Source: an uncultured Nitrosomonas sp. (GTDB taxonomy: Bacteria; Pseudomonadota; Gammaproteobacteria; Burkholderiales; Nitrosomonadaceae). From it: DNA of 47,408 bases. The DNA lies in the NCBI GenBank assembly GCA_902826055.1, contig CADEDJ010000022.1, forward strand, positions 1-47,408, written 5' to 3'. The notes beneath the pieces were generated by a model. It searched no databases. It was not told the origin of the DNA and saw only the letters and a program-made list of their open reading frames with translations. Numbering within the stretch: position 1 is the stretch's first letter; each line of letters opens with the position of its first letter. Positions 36,272-47,405 of this stretch are shown piece after piece. A program made the position numbers and the translations under genes.

Positions 36272-37447
36272 TTAGTTTGTTACCAGCATCGACTTATTCG
36301 CACTTTTTGTACTTACCAATGCATATCTAGCTTCAAGTAAGCAAGTCAAGCGCAAACTCACCCATTTACGAGCAGGCATTTCTACAGACCGATAACTCCA
36401 AACTGCGATTGGAATAACTGTTACCGTTAAACAAGCAACGAAAATTACTGATCCCAGTATACTACTTTGTACTGGCAATCCAATAAAGGATTCCCAATCC
36501 TCAAGGCCAATATACTTGATAAGATAATGCCACATATAAATTGAATATGAGAATAATCCGAGCGTATGCAAGGATCGCGCCGCGAGCCAGTTACTCAAAA
36601 TACCGCGATCTTCCCACGTAACTAGCACTACCACTGCCATCAAACTGATGGAAATAACATCTGCTACCCCAAAATGTAACGACAATAAAAGTGTAACAAC
36701 TGTCGCAATCTGAATACTCGTTAAGCATTTCTCAGAAAGTGTAATAACCATTCGACGGCCTAAGAATAACAGGATACCAATTGAGAATGCTGATATAGCA
36801 CGGACAATAGATAAACGAAAATTCTCATCAATATCATCCCCTGTTGCAAGAGAAAATCCATAATAAATTAACACAATACATGACAGCGCAATCAATGCCA
36901 GTTTCCGAGCGTAGCCATCCATAGCTAGAAGTCCAGCAAATATTAAATAACAGAAAAATTCTGAACTAAGTGACCAGGATGGCAAATTCCATGTTACCCA
37001 ATCGAACATACCCCAAGCATGGATAAGAAATAGATTAGCTAGCAGTGATTCAGCAGTTCGAAGGGAACCATCAAACACACAACAAAATTCTTCCTTTTGA
37101 TTCCAGCTAATCAATGAAACTATCATAAAAAATAACAGTACCGTTGCGAGCGACATAAGATGCAGTGGATATACTCTTGCAATACGAGCAATTAAATAAT
37201 GAGCAATCTCTGAAAAATTCCGTCGCTCAGGATGCTCGATAACATAAACATAGGACATCACGAATCCACTGAGAATAAAGAAGAAGTCCACCCATAGATA
37301 ACCCTTCATAAGGAAAAAGGTTACTTCATCAGGATCAATTGATGGATGAAAAAAAGAGCGAAAATGAACGAGAACGACCATTAACGCGGCGATACCCCGC
37401 AAGGCGGTATGAGAGTAAATCTCATTTCTGTTCGATAACGAAGTCAT
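36272..37447 (-). CDS. Membrane acyltransferase, acyltransferase 3 family
   Basis: 391 residues with about ten membrane segments. The family (OafA/YrhL type) transfers acyl groups, often acetyl, to sugars of surface polysaccharides. Signatures are TALRGIAALMVVLVHFRSFF near the N-terminus with the conserved R and H, GYLWVDFFFILSGFVMSYVY at about 48-67, and NLPSWSLSSEFFCYL in the middle. It is on its own between an IS3 fragment and a long gene-free stretch. The ribosome site before 37447 is weak. Substrate not predictable. Confidence 0.9.
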   Translation of the reverse strand: MTSLSNRNEIYSHTALRGIAALMVVLVHFRSFFHPSIDPDEVTFFLMKGYLWVDFFFILSGFVMSYVYVIEHPERRNFSEIAHYLIARIARVYPLHLMSLATVLLFFMIVSLISWNQKEEFCCVFDGSLRTAESLLANLFLIHAWGMFDWVTWNLPSWSLSSEFFCYLIFAGLLAMDGYARKLALIALSCIVLIYYGFSLATGDDIDENFRLSIVRAISAFSIGILLFLGRRMVITLSEKCLTSIQIATVVTLLLSLHFGVADVISISLMAVVVLVTWEDRGILSNWLAARSLHTLGLFSYSIYMWHYLIKYIGLEDWESFIGLPVQSSILGSVIFVACLTVTVIPIAVWSYRSVEMPARKWVSLRLTCLLEARYALVSTKSANKSMLVTN

Positions 37448-37470
37448 AGGTAAAATCTCTAAAGTAATAA

Positions 37471-37499
37471 AACCTTCGCTATCAAAGCGAAAGTTTTTA
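37471..37499. terminator. Terminator-like hairpin in the acyltransferase leader
   Basis: TTCGCT/AGCGAA stem with loop ATCAA, extended by AAC/GTT beyond one mismatch, with T runs on both strands. It lies about 25 bases upstream of the acyltransferase start. It could stop incoming transcription or act as an attenuator; the sequence alone does not decide. Confidence 0.35.
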
Positions 37500-38293
37500 A
37501 TATGTAATTTGTCTAAAAAGTATCAGCTCAAACTTGAATTAACAGACCATGCAATGCGCTGCAGTCTATCGGGTTGGATCTAATTTCGGGATCTTCAAAT
37601 GAAATTAGGGCGCTGATGTAAACGTAAAAAACCGAGCTCTAAGTCAGAGAAAAAGCTCAATAAAGATAACCGTGATTAGCAATCATGAAGGTGGAATGTT
37701 TCCACTGCCAAAATCAGGATATTATCAAATAACTCACATCGCTAGGCAGAATCTATCGTAAGCCTCATCAATTTTGGTGACGGTTCTAATTCAACATAAT
37801 TGATCAATTTAAAGTTGAGTCACAGGCAATTTCCTACTGCTCCGTGTTTGATATTAACCCAACAAAGCTAGCAATGACAACTCAAATGACCAAATCCAGG
37901 CATTATGTTGATACTAAGAATCTGTTCCATCAGCTATTTAGTCAATTTACATCAAACCAAATAGCAGAATTGTTTGTACTTCATTGGTCATTTTCCTTTA
38001 GCGCGTCAAATAATCAAAATATTGCAGCTAATCCCCCAATTCAAAAATTACATTCATTATTACAATATTACATATTTTCAATTAGTTGCATCTAAATTTT
38101 TAAATCTTCTAAAAATATTTGAACCTTTTATTAACTTCACAGAATTAACTTGTTGTAAGAAGGTTCTTACAAAGAGAAGTGCAAATATACTTATTTGTAG
38201 TTGTGAATTGACACAAACGGTGAGTGTATTTGCTATAAATATTCTGCAAATAAAAAGTGGAATATAGCCTTAATAATTTATAGGAGATAAAAA
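37500..38293. other. Long gene-poor AT-rich stretch
   Basis: About 800 bases. An inverted repeat CTAATTTC/GAAATTAG sits at 37580-37608. A short frame from about 37685 on the plus strand reads MKVECFHCQNQDIIK and stops; its CxxC resembles the start of an IS1-type InsA protein, so this may be insertion debris. A frame at 37844-38095 has no ribosome site and no recognised family. The right end holds the promoter of the small exported protein. Confidence 0.4.
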
Positions 38294-38689
38294 ATGTTGA
38301 AATCAACACTATTAAAAACTTCAACAGCTTTAGCTGCAGTTGTCGCTGTATTTGCAACATCATTGCCTGTCGCTGATGCAAATGCTGCTGGAATTCGTTT
38401 AGTATGCGAAAAAAGTGCCAATCGCTCTAAAGTCTCTGTAGACGGCAATAACTTAGTTGCAGGTAATTATGTTGCCAAAATTAGATCTGGCAGTAATGTA
38501 AAACGCTCTGCTCCCAAAGCTACTATTGGAGATGAAGTAGAATTTGATTTCGATAGCGATCCAGGGGATGTTGCTGCTGGTGCAACCCGTATCAAGCGTA
38601 ATTTTATTCAGGGGCCAGTCTCTGCAGAGCTTATCAATGAGCGCGGATTTACTGTTGCTAAGACATCCAGAGCTTGCCGAACAAAATAA
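38294..38689 (+). CDS. Small exported protein of unknown function
   Basis: 131 residues. The ATG follows TAGGAGA with good spacing. The signal peptide ends at DANAAG, giving a mature part of about 97 residues that starts with IRLVCEKSANRSKVSVDG. It is basic, beta-rich by look, with one Cys near each end (LVCEK and RACRTK), likely bridged. I do not recognise a family. A 30-bp perfect palindrome begins 18 bases after the stop. The long upstream region suggests its own regulated promoter. Confidence 0.75.
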   Translation: MLKSTLLKTSTALAAVVAVFATSLPVADANAAGIRLVCEKSANRSKVSVDGNNLVAGNYVAKIRSGSNVKRSAPKATIGDEVEFDFDSDPGDVAAGATRIKRNFIQGPVSAELINERGFTVAKTSRACRTK

Positions 38690-38706
38690 AAGTTTACATT
38701 CGGTGT

Positions 38707-38736
38707 GTTACTTGAACTGAATTCAGTTCAAGTAAC
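38707..38736 (+). terminator. 30-bp perfect palindrome after the small exported gene
   Basis: GTTACTTGAACTGAA followed immediately by its exact reverse complement. It would give a strong hairpin just downstream of the stop at 38689. No U run follows directly, but GACCC (38736-38742) and GGGTC then TTTT (about 38757-38766) could form a second, terminator-like stem. It may equally be a palindromic IS end, since IS5-type debris follows. Confidence 0.55.
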
Positions 38737-38754
38737 GACCCTAACAGCCGTCTG

Positions 38755-38890
38755 CAGGGGTCTTTTGAGGCGAGACACGCGCTATCAGGCAGACAAGAAA
38801 CGAAAACAGTGGAGAAGACGCGCAGGGACTGAGCCCATTATCGGCCACCCGAAAGCGGATTACCAAATAATACGAGACTACCTGTTACAT
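38755..38890 (+). pseudogene. IS5/IS1182-type transposase C-terminal fragment
   Basis: The plus strand encodes ADKKRKQWRRRAGTEPIIG and HPKADYQIIRDYL, matching the conserved end of IS5-superfamily transposases (RRRAGIEPIIGHLKxDHRMxRNYL). The rest of the element is missing, and the frame runs into the 3' end of the convergent dehydrogenase gene, so it is not functional. Confidence 0.8.
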
Positions 38891-39882
38891 AAAACCACAC
38901 GATATTTGGCGTGTCCGCTTGTCAGCCTCGCCAACGCTTCATTAGCTTGATCTAAGTGGAAAATTTCAATTATTGGTTCGATTTGATGCTGCGCTGCAAA
39001 CTGCAACATCGTTTCAATGCTGGCAGGACTACCAACCGGAGAGCCTGATACTGAGTATTGACCAGAAATCAGTGGAAAAACATTAATATCTAATGGCTCA
39101 AGTGGTACACCAAGAAAATGCAGGCGGCCTTTGGGACGTAAGGTTGCGATATAAGCATTCCAATCCAATGCAACATTGACGGTTGTTAGAATCAGGTCAA
39201 ATTGACTTGTTGCCGCAGCGAGTTCAGCCGGATTTCCCGTATCCAAAACATTGTGCGCACCCATGGCCAAGGCCTCTTGCTTTTTATCGCTGCTGGAAGT
39301 AAAGGCAGTTACCCGGCAACCCCAAGCTCTTAAAAATTGCAACGCAATGTGCCCTAACCCACCGATGCCGATGACAGCTACTTTCGCAGTCGGCGGCACG
39401 TCAAACTGCAGCAGTGGGTTGAAAACCGTGATGCCGCCACAGAAAAGCGGCCCCGCACTTTGCGCGTTGAGGCTATCCGGCAATGCCACAACGCTGGCGG
39501 CGTTGGCACGCACTTTGTCGGCAAAACCGCCGTGACGGCCAACGATCGTGGATTCGGATTGTGCGCACAGATTATGGTCGCCGGACGTGCAACTATGACA
39601 AGTCATACAATAACCGGAATGCCATCCAAGACCAACACGCTGTCCCAAGGAAAGATTGTGTACATGTGCGCCTTTGGTTGCAATCGTGCCGATAATCTCA
39701 TGTCCAGGCACAAAAGGATACTGTGTTATTCCCCATGCGTTATGCAACATGCTGAGGTCGCTATGGCAAATACCGCAATATTCTATGGCAATCTCGACCT
39801 CGTGGTCACCCAATGGCCCGGGGTCATATTCAAAAGGTTGAAGCTTTCCACCCGACTCAAAAGCTGCATATGCTTCAATCAT
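38878..39882 (-). CDS. Zinc-dependent NADP alcohol dehydrogenase
   Basis: 334 residues from the ATG at 39882, which has AAAGGA 6 bases upstream; the ORF start at 39987 adds 35 unsupported residues. Medium-chain dehydrogenase of the cinnamyl-alcohol/YahK type. Catalytic zinc ligands are in EYCGICHSDLSML and VPGHEIIGTIA; structural zinc cysteines are in GYCMTCHSCTSGDHNLC; the nucleotide loop is VIGIGGLGHIALQF. It reduces aldehydes with NADPH. The 3' end overlaps the IS5-type fragment by a few bases. It stands alone. Confidence 0.93.
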   Translation of the reverse strand: MIEAYAAFESGGKLQPFEYDPGPLGDHEVEIAIEYCGICHSDLSMLHNAWGITQYPFVPGHEIIGTIATKGAHVHNLSLGQRVGLGWHSGYCMTCHSCTSGDHNLCAQSESTIVGRHGGFADKVRANAASVVALPDSLNAQSAGPLFCGGITVFNPLLQFDVPPTAKVAVIGIGGLGHIALQFLRAWGCRVTAFTSSSDKKQEALAMGAHNVLDTGNPAELAAATSQFDLILTTVNVALDWNAYIATLRPKGRLHFLGVPLEPLDINVFPLISGQYSVSGSPVGSPASIETMLQFAAQHQIEPIIEIFHLDQANEALARLTSGHAKYRVVLCNR

Positions 39883-40076
39883 GAGTTTTCCTTTTACATG
39901 AACGGATTGATCTTGAATATTAGGTTGTTTCTCAGAAGCCCCATAGATTTTTTTACGAGAAACACGCTGATAGTTATTTATTATCACAGTTTTCTGTAAA
40001 AAGGTGCATGATTTCTATATGACCAGCGCTTTGAATCGAACCACATGAATACATAATCGACTTTCAGGATATAAAA

Positions 40077-40352
40077 ATGGATTACAGAATATTATTGACG
40101 GTATTTGCCACGGTATTTATTGCTGAACTGGGTGACAAAACACAATTGGCGACCATGCTGTTTGCTGCCGACAAGGAAGTCAGCAAATGGACGGTATTTA
40201 TCGGTGCGTCATTAGCATTGATCGCAACTTCAGCGCTTGGTGTCTTAGCGGGCAGCGTCATTTCTGACTATATCAGTGCAAAACACCTGCAATACATTGC
40301 CGGGATCGGATTTATTCTGATTGGTGCATGGACTTTGCTGAAAGCAACATAG
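40077..40352 (+). CDS. GDT1/UPF0016 family membrane protein, single-domain
   Basis: 91 residues with three membrane segments. It carries the family motif ExGDKT in FIAELGDKTQLATML near residues 19-33. GDT1 proteins move Mn2+ or Ca2+ across membranes; eukaryotic forms have two such repeats in one chain, while this has one, so it probably acts as a homo- or hetero-oligomer. No second half-gene is next to it. The gene ends 20 bases before the convergent sensor kinase gene. Confidence 0.9.
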   Translation: MDYRILLTVFATVFIAELGDKTQLATMLFAADKEVSKWTVFIGASLALIATSALGVLAGSVISDYISAKHLQYIAGIGFILIGAWTLLKAT

Positions 40353-40371
40353 ACATTGAGTAAAAAATAGT

Positions 40372-41712
40372 TTATTTGCTTTTCTTTAATCGCAAAGTAA
40401 TGCAAGCACCGTCCATTGGATTATTGTCGATCGCCAGTTCTCCGCCATAAACCTGCATAATATCGCGCACGATAGCAAGACCAATACCATGACCTGGCGT
40501 GGATTGGTCTGCACGTACACCACGCTCCAAGATTCTGGTGATTTCATGCGACGGAATACCGGGACCGTCATCCTGAACTTGAATAGTAATCCAATTTTCT
40601 TGATAACTTGCAGAAATATGAATGCTATGGCGGCACCATTTGAAAGCATTGTCAATCAAGTTACCAAGCAATTCCATTAAATCGCCCTCATCAATGCGCA
40701 AACCAAGATTGTCATCAATATTGACGACTATTCTTGGATGCTTGCTGCGATAGGCCTTTTCGACAGTGATCACCATTCTATCAACCATTGGACGTAGGAT
40801 AATCAATCCCATACCCGGTGAACTACCAGCGGTAGCAGCTCGACGCAATTGGTACTGGATAATATTATCGATACGATCAATTTGCTCATGGATGGTTTTA
40901 CGCCGCAATTGCTCCTCTTCTTCGCTATTTATCGCACCTTGCAGAATAGCTAAAGGCGTTTTTAGGCTATGTGCCAGATCCGCAAGACCGTTGCGATAGC
41001 GCTTTTGTTGCTTGTGTTCGTGATTGATTAAGGAATTAATGCTATCGGTTAACAGCTTTAATTCACTGGGGTAATTGCCTTGCAAATTTTCCTGTTGACC
41101 GGATTCTATGGCAGCCAGATCTGCGGAAACTTTACGCAACGGCTGCAAACCCCAGCGCAGCACCATCATTTGTGTAATCAACAACAAAATAGCCATGACG
41201 CTGAGCCCTCCCCACAAGTCTTCGCGATAGCGTTCTATTTGTGCCTCAAACAATTCCGTATTGATGATGACATTAAAAGTAAATGGATAATCGCCCGCAG
41301 GAGTATCCCAGGCAACTCCGTAGCTGTAGATAAAATGCGGTTCGTCACCAATCAGGATTTGTGCAAATTTTTTCTTCCCTTTTTCTAGAAAATCGACTGC
41401 TGGAATTTTCTCGTTCAATGATGAAGTAGATTGCCAGACAATGTGGTTAGCTTGATCAATAATGAATGCATATGCATCTGAATTAAGGTGGCCGAATTCC
41501 GCATCAAGTAAATTGGTTGATACATCCAGAGTACCCGATTCTTCCAATTCAGAATCACCCATAATCATCAGAAGTTTGGCGAAAAGGCGATCCTGTACAC
41601 CCAAACGAGCACTGTCATAAAACGCACGATCGAGTGTCAATGCAATAACGATGATAAAAATTAATAAAACCAGCGTGGCACTAAATAAAATGCGCTGATT
41701 CAGGGACATCAT
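40372..41712 (-). CDS. Sensor histidine kinase, PhoQ-like
   Basis: 446 residues. Two membrane segments (about 8-27 and 168-186) flank a periplasmic sensor domain of about 140 residues. A HAMP-like segment (185-235) is followed by the phosphoacceptor H248 in LADLAHSLKTPLAIL, the N box LLGNLIDNAFKW (348-359), and G boxes DDGPGIP (381-387) and GHGIGLAIVRDIM. The sequence DNAFKWC is typical of the PhoQ branch. The periplasmic domain has acidic stretches but its signal is unknown. The start overlaps the regulator gene stop by 4 bases. Confidence 0.93.
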   Translation of the reverse strand: MMSLNQRILFSATLVLLIFIIVIALTLDRAFYDSARLGVQDRLFAKLLMIMGDSELEESGTLDVSTNLLDAEFGHLNSDAYAFIIDQANHIVWQSTSSLNEKIPAVDFLEKGKKKFAQILIGDEPHFIYSYGVAWDTPAGDYPFTFNVIINTELFEAQIERYREDLWGGLSVMAILLLITQMMVLRWGLQPLRKVSADLAAIESGQQENLQGNYPSELKLLTDSINSLINHEHKQQKRYRNGLADLAHSLKTPLAILQGAINSEEEEQLRRKTIHEQIDRIDNIIQYQLRRAATAGSSPGMGLIILRPMVDRMVITVEKAYRSKHPRIVVNIDDNLGLRIDEGDLMELLGNLIDNAFKWCRHSIHISASYQENWITIQVQDDGPGIPSHEITRILERGVRADQSTPGHGIGLAIVRDIMQVYGGELAIDNNPMDGACITLRLKKSK

Positions 41713-42395
41713 GAGGATTTATTGCATGGCAGGGTAAAACGATAACCTCGTCCGCGTATGGTTTCAATCGGATTAAGTGTACCCTCGGGATCAAGTTTGC
41801 GGCGTAAACGGCCAACCATGACTTCCAATACATTACTATCGCGATCTTCATCATGCGGGTAAAGATAATCCGCCAGGGTATGTTTGGAAAGCACTTCACC
41901 ATGATGACGCACCAACTCTTCCAATAAGCGGTATTCAAATGTTGTTAACTCAATACCTTTTGCATTGATTGATACCGATTGGGAAGTGACATCCAATTCG
42001 ATGGGGCCGCACTTTAAAATTGTTTGCGGAATACCTGTAGAGCGGCGCAATAAGGCTTTTACTCTGGCTTGCAATTCTTCCATCTGAAACGGTTTAGTCA
42101 GGTAATCGTCCGCCCCCATTTCCAAACCTTGCACCTTATCTTGCCAACTGCTACGGGCTGTCAGAATTAAAATAGGCAACAAGCTACCTTTACTACGCAG
42201 TGATTTGATGATTTCCAAGCCGGATTTTCCTGGCAGGCCAATATCAATAATGGCTGCATCAAGCGGATACTCTGTCGCAAAAAATAGTCCTTCATTCCCG
42301 TCACTGCAGGTATCAACCATATAACCTTGTGCTTCCAACTGCTGGCGAATTTGGCTCTGCAATTTTATTTCATCTTCGATAACTAGAATGCGCAT
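41709..42395 (-). CDS. OmpR-family response regulator, PhoP-like
   Basis: 228 residues. Receiver domain 1-115 with acidic pocket E7/D8, phosphoacceptor D51 (AAIIDIGLPG), T79 and K101 (DDYLTKPF). Winged-helix DNA-binding domain from about 125 with ELTTFEYRLLEELVRH and NVLEVMVGRLRRKLDPEG. Translationally coupled to the PhoQ-like kinase (4-base overlap). A PepSY protein gene and a His-rich protein gene lie just upstream in the same direction. Confidence 0.95.
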   Translation of the reverse strand: MRILVIEDEIKLQSQIRQQLEAQGYMVDTCSDGNEGLFFATEYPLDAAIIDIGLPGKSGLEIIKSLRSKGSLLPILILTARSSWQDKVQGLEMGADDYLTKPFQMEELQARVKALLRRSTGIPQTILKCGPIELDVTSQSVSINAKGIELTTFEYRLLEELVRHHGEVLSKHTLADYLYPHDEDRDSNVLEVMVGRLRRKLDPEGTLNPIETIRGRGYRFTLPCNKSS

Positions 42396-42441
42396 TGCAA
42401 TATTTTTACAAAATAAAGAAGAATCAAATCCCTACATTATC

Positions 42442-42735
42442 TTAGTGAGGGTAGACTACGCTACCATCTTGAGCATTAACCAAGATAACATGTATCGTAC
42501 CCTGTTGACTCAGTATTTTGATACGATAAATATCGTCAGTATGATTAATTGCCAATACGCGTCCCTTGACATGAAGTTGTGCAGCCACTAAAGCTTTCTG
42601 TTCAGTGACGATTGAGCTGGGCACGCTATCCATACGATAATTGCTCGCAGCATAATTTTCTTGGCCAGCAAATACTTGCGTAAATATTGCAGTCAAAATC
42701 ACTGCAATCATTATAATTCGCCACTCGCTGTTCAT
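42442..42735 (-). CDS. Small exported PepSY-domain protein
   Basis: 97 residues from the ATG at 42735 (a GTG at 42738 is an alternative). A signal peptide (WRIIMIAVILTAIFTQVFA) precedes the mature part. The C-terminal half, AALQLHVKGRVLAINH-like helix, then YRIKILSQQGTIHVILVNAQ and DGSV, fits a PepSY domain. Such proteins often sit beside PhoPQ-type systems and may tune the sensor. It ends 46 bases before the response regulator gene. Confidence 0.8.
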   Translation of the reverse strand: MNSEWRIIMIAVILTAIFTQVFAGQENYAASNYRMDSVPSSIVTEQKALVAAQLHVKGRVLAINHTDDIYRIKILSQQGTIHVILVNAQDGSVVYPH

Positions 42736-42820
42736 CACTTGCTGGCTTTATGTAGTTAAAGGGTTAAAGTTTGGCTGACAATGGGTATGTTTGAGACACA
42801 CCCATCGTCAGCATCTTCTT

Positions 42821-43162
42821 TTAGAAGCGTATCATAAAGCCGGCTTGCCCGGTACCAATCCCCATCATTTGGGGAGAAAGTCCATAACCATACGCTGGGG
42901 CTGGATAATAGTTGTAATTGTAGTTATACCCTGGTTGCGGATAATATGGGCGATAATAAGCGCGTGGCTGGCTATAGTAATAATTATATCCGCCGCCAAT
43001 AGAATGATGATGTCCACCATGATGATGGTGGCGCTGGTGGCCATGATGATGGCCATGGCCGTGATGGCCTCTGCCAGCTTGCGCAAGCGTCGGTGTTATT
43101 AAACTCAATGACAATAACAGTACAAGTAAAAAGCTAGTGAGCATTGTTTTTCTAGTTTCCAT
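42821..43162 (-). CDS. Exported His-rich, Tyr-rich protein
   Basis: 113 residues from the ATG at 43162, preceded by AAGGAG with 7-8 bases spacing; the ORF start at 43210 lacks support. Signal peptide FLLVLLLSLSLITPTLAQA. The mature part begins with a dense His block (GRGHHGHGHHHGHQRHHHHG and more), then a Tyr/Pro/Asn block (YYYSQPRAYYRPYYPQPGYN), and ends MGIGTGQAGFMIRF. The His block should bind Zn, Ni, Cu or similar metals. It is upstream of the PepSY/PhoPQ-like genes with an 80-base gap, so a metal-responsive module is possible. Confidence 0.8.
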   Translation of the reverse strand: METRKTMLTSFLLVLLLSLSLITPTLAQAGRGHHGHGHHHGHQRHHHHGGHHHSIGGGYNYYYSQPRAYYRPYYPQPGYNYNYNYYPAPAYGYGLSPQMMGIGTGQAGFMIRF

Positions 43163-43283
43163 TTTAGGTCTCCTTTCAATTATTCGTTCCAGGTTTATTC
43201 CTGATGGCACTAATTTACACAGACAACCATGAATGAAAACTGAATAAGGCAGGCGTTTTACTTAATCCCAAGCTATGCATGGT

Positions 43284-44393
43284 TTACAGAAAACGTAGAA
43301 GACTTTGCGGATGACGCCATTTTACTGAACGATAAGCACGGCATATCGGATATAGAATAATTAATACTAACAAAGTGATCCAATAGGTTTGTCCAAGATC
43401 TCCACGTTCCATTATCAATCGCAATGCTGCCAGCACACAAAAGTGTGCCAGATAAAAGAATAAAGCAGTTTGCCCAAAGACCAGAATAGGTCCATTAAGG
43501 TTGATCATATTTTTAGCTGCTTCCCAACGCATCAACAGCGCAAGAATCATGGCCATTAAACCCAGTTCCAATAAGATATAAGCTATGCTGGGTGGATATT
43601 TACTGACATGCAGCCACTGTACTAAAGTATTTTCTTGCAGTGCCATAAACATGTTGCCATAGCCATTCGAACCACGAATAATCACAAATAAAGTCAACAT
43701 AAACCAACTAATGGTGACTAGCAATCTTATTGATACACTCGGATCAATCTGCTTTGACATAAATTGTTCGCCAAAAACCCAACCCAGCATCATGATCGCT
43801 AACCAAGGCAATACCGGATACAGTACAGTGAAGGTTTCACCGAATATGGGGACAAAACTTAACCCAAGCCATACTGAAACCGCATCACCTGGCTGCCAAA
43901 AAGTCATCAACAAGAATTCACTTCCGGAAATAACTACCATAGCCAGTAAAAATACTTTATGGACACCGAGACGCTGCAGGTAAACCATTAGCATCATACT
44001 GATCCCTATAGCATAAAGCACTTGCAAAACCATTTCTCCAGAAACCAAAGAAAAAACACAGATATCAAGCAAAGCAATAAAAGCACCGCGCAGCAGCAAC
44101 TCGCGATCAACAATTGTTTTATGGATACCTCGCTCTTTTTGCTGAGCGGTAGTGAGTGCAATGGCTATTCCCGCCAGAAAAACAAAAGTCGGTGCACAAA
44201 TATGAGTAATCCAGCGCGTAAGAAATTGTTCAGTAGCAAACACTTCGCCAGACTCATATAACAAGACTGAATCGGCAAAAACTCGGTTGCTATTAAAAAA
44301 CCATGAAGTATGGTCAAGTGCCATTAAAATCATAACTAATCCACGTAACCAGTCGATAGCTGCGATACGTTGGGTGCTATTATCCAATTGCAT
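43284..44393 (-). CDS. DUF1624 membrane protein, heparan-alpha-glucosaminide acetyltransferase-like
   Basis: About 369 residues from the ATG at 44393; an ORF start at 44417 overlaps the proB stop. Roughly ten membrane segments. The N-terminal RIAAIDWLRGLVMILMALDH (the RxxxxDxxRG...ALDH pattern) and ICAPTFVFLAGIAIAL are typical of DUF1624, which is related to the transmembrane N-acetyltransferase HGSNAT. It may acetylate a sugar from cytoplasmic acetyl-CoA. It follows proB directly and may be in its operon. Confidence 0.88.
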   Translation of the reverse strand: MQLDNSTQRIAAIDWLRGLVMILMALDHTSWFFNSNRVFADSVLLYESGEVFATEQFLTRWITHICAPTFVFLAGIAIALTTAQQKERGIHKTIVDRELLLRGAFIALLDICVFSLVSGEMVLQVLYAIGISMMLMVYLQRLGVHKVFLLAMVVISGSEFLLMTFWQPGDAVSVWLGLSFVPIFGETFTVLYPVLPWLAIMMLGWVFGEQFMSKQIDPSVSIRLLVTISWFMLTLFVIIRGSNGYGNMFMALQENTLVQWLHVSKYPPSIAYILLELGLMAMILALLMRWEAAKNMINLNGPILVFGQTALFFYLAHFCVLAALRLIMERGDLGQTYWITLLVLIILYPICRAYRSVKWRHPQSLLRFL

Positions 44394-44416
44394 GGTTGTG
44401 ATCTTCAGGCAACACA

Positions 44417-46593
<2,177 letters not shown>

Positions 46594-46631
46594 CTATTTC
46601 CTGGTAATCATGGTAGTAGGTATTCACAAAC

Positions 46632-46661
46632 AAAAAAGCCCTATCGATTAAGACAGGGCTT
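46632..46661 (-). terminator. Intrinsic terminator after rpmA
   Basis: On the minus strand AAGCCCT pairs with AGGGCTT around a 12-base loop, followed by a run of six T. It lies between rpmA and obgE, so the ribosomal-protein pair ends here while part of the transcription may continue. Confidence 0.8.
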
Positions 46662-46707
46662 CTTAAAAACAACAAATCACTTATATTTATATTTTATACT
46701 GATATTA

Positions 46708-46965
46708 TCAAGCTGGTATCACACTTGCTATTTTTCGCTTTAATGCACCCTTCACACTGAAATGTACTTTTCCTGCAATTTTAGCAAATAAAGTGTGATC
46801 CTTACCTATACCGACATTGTCCCCTGGATGCACACGGGTGCCGCGCTGTCTGATAATTATTGATCCGGCTGAAATTAATTCGCCACCGTAACGTTTCACC
46901 CCAAGGCGTTTAGAATGTGAATCACGTCCATTCCTCGAGCTTCCACCTGCTTTTTTATGTGCCAT
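46708..46965 (-). CDS. rpmA: 50S ribosomal protein L27
   Basis: 85 residues, normal length. The start [20 protein letters not shown] and the following LGVKRYGGE are the L27 signature; the N-terminal tail reaches the peptidyl-transferase centre. No Firmicute-type N-terminal extension. It follows rplU by 11 bases in one operon. Confidence 0.98.
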   Translation of the reverse strand: MAHKKAGGSSRNGRDSHSKRLGVKRYGGELISAGSIIIRQRGTRVHPGDNVGIGKDHTLFAKIAGKVHFSVKGALKRKIASVIPA

Positions 46966-46976
46966 TTGATAACCCT

Positions 46977-47288
46977 TTAAGCTGAAATACCGGTGATTTG
47001 TATTTCCGTGTAGTTCTGCCGATGCCCCTGATGCTTCTGATAGTGTTTGCGACGGCGCATTTTGAAAATACGAATTTTATCGTGCCGACCGTGACCCAAA
47101 ACTGTTGCATTTACCTTAGCACCACTGACAAGGGGCGTTCCCGTTGATATTTTATCACCATCAGCAACCATCAACACCTGATCAATTACGAACTCGCTAC
47201 CGCTTTCAATTGTGAGTTGCTCAATCTTAAGTTTCTCACCCACTTGAATTCGATATTGTTTCCCACCGGCTTTTATAACCGCATACAT
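46977..47288 (-). CDS. rplU: 50S ribosomal protein L21
   Basis: 103 residues from the ATG at 47288, which has GGAG 6 bases upstream; the ORF start at 47300 is a TTG inside that site. Start [14 protein letters not shown] and the end [25 protein letters not shown] are characteristic of L21. First gene of the rplU-rpmA operon. A TATAAT -10 box is at 47324-47329 on the minus strand, but the -35 box is weak. Confidence 0.98.
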   Translation of the reverse strand: MYAVIKAGGKQYRIQVGEKLKIEQLTIESGSEFVIDQVLMVADGDKISTGTPLVSGAKVNATVLGHGRHDKIRIFKMRRRKHYQKHQGHRQNYTEIQITGISA

Positions 47289-47375
47289 AACTAACTCCAA
47301 ACTCGCCTTTCACAGAATTTGAAATTATACATAACTAGTCTCCGATTGTGGTAGAAAATTTTGATTACATTATGC

Positions 47376-47405
47376 TTGACACTTTGGTGTCGTCATTCCT
47401 AACAT
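47376..47405 (+). promoter_or_regulatory. Possible divergent promoter at the window edge
   Basis: TTGACA at 47376-47381 and TAACAT at 47400-47405, 18 bases apart, point to the right, out of the window. In many proteobacteria a polyprenyl synthase gene is divergent from rplU. The -10 match is partial, and the downstream gene is not visible. Confidence 0.35.

Noticed and set aside
37844..38095. 83-residue plus-strand frame in the long gap
   Set aside because: No ribosome site and no family; composition follows the AT-rich surroundings.
42791..43102. Met/Ile-rich plus-strand frame
   Set aside because: It is the shadow of the His-rich gene on the opposite strand.
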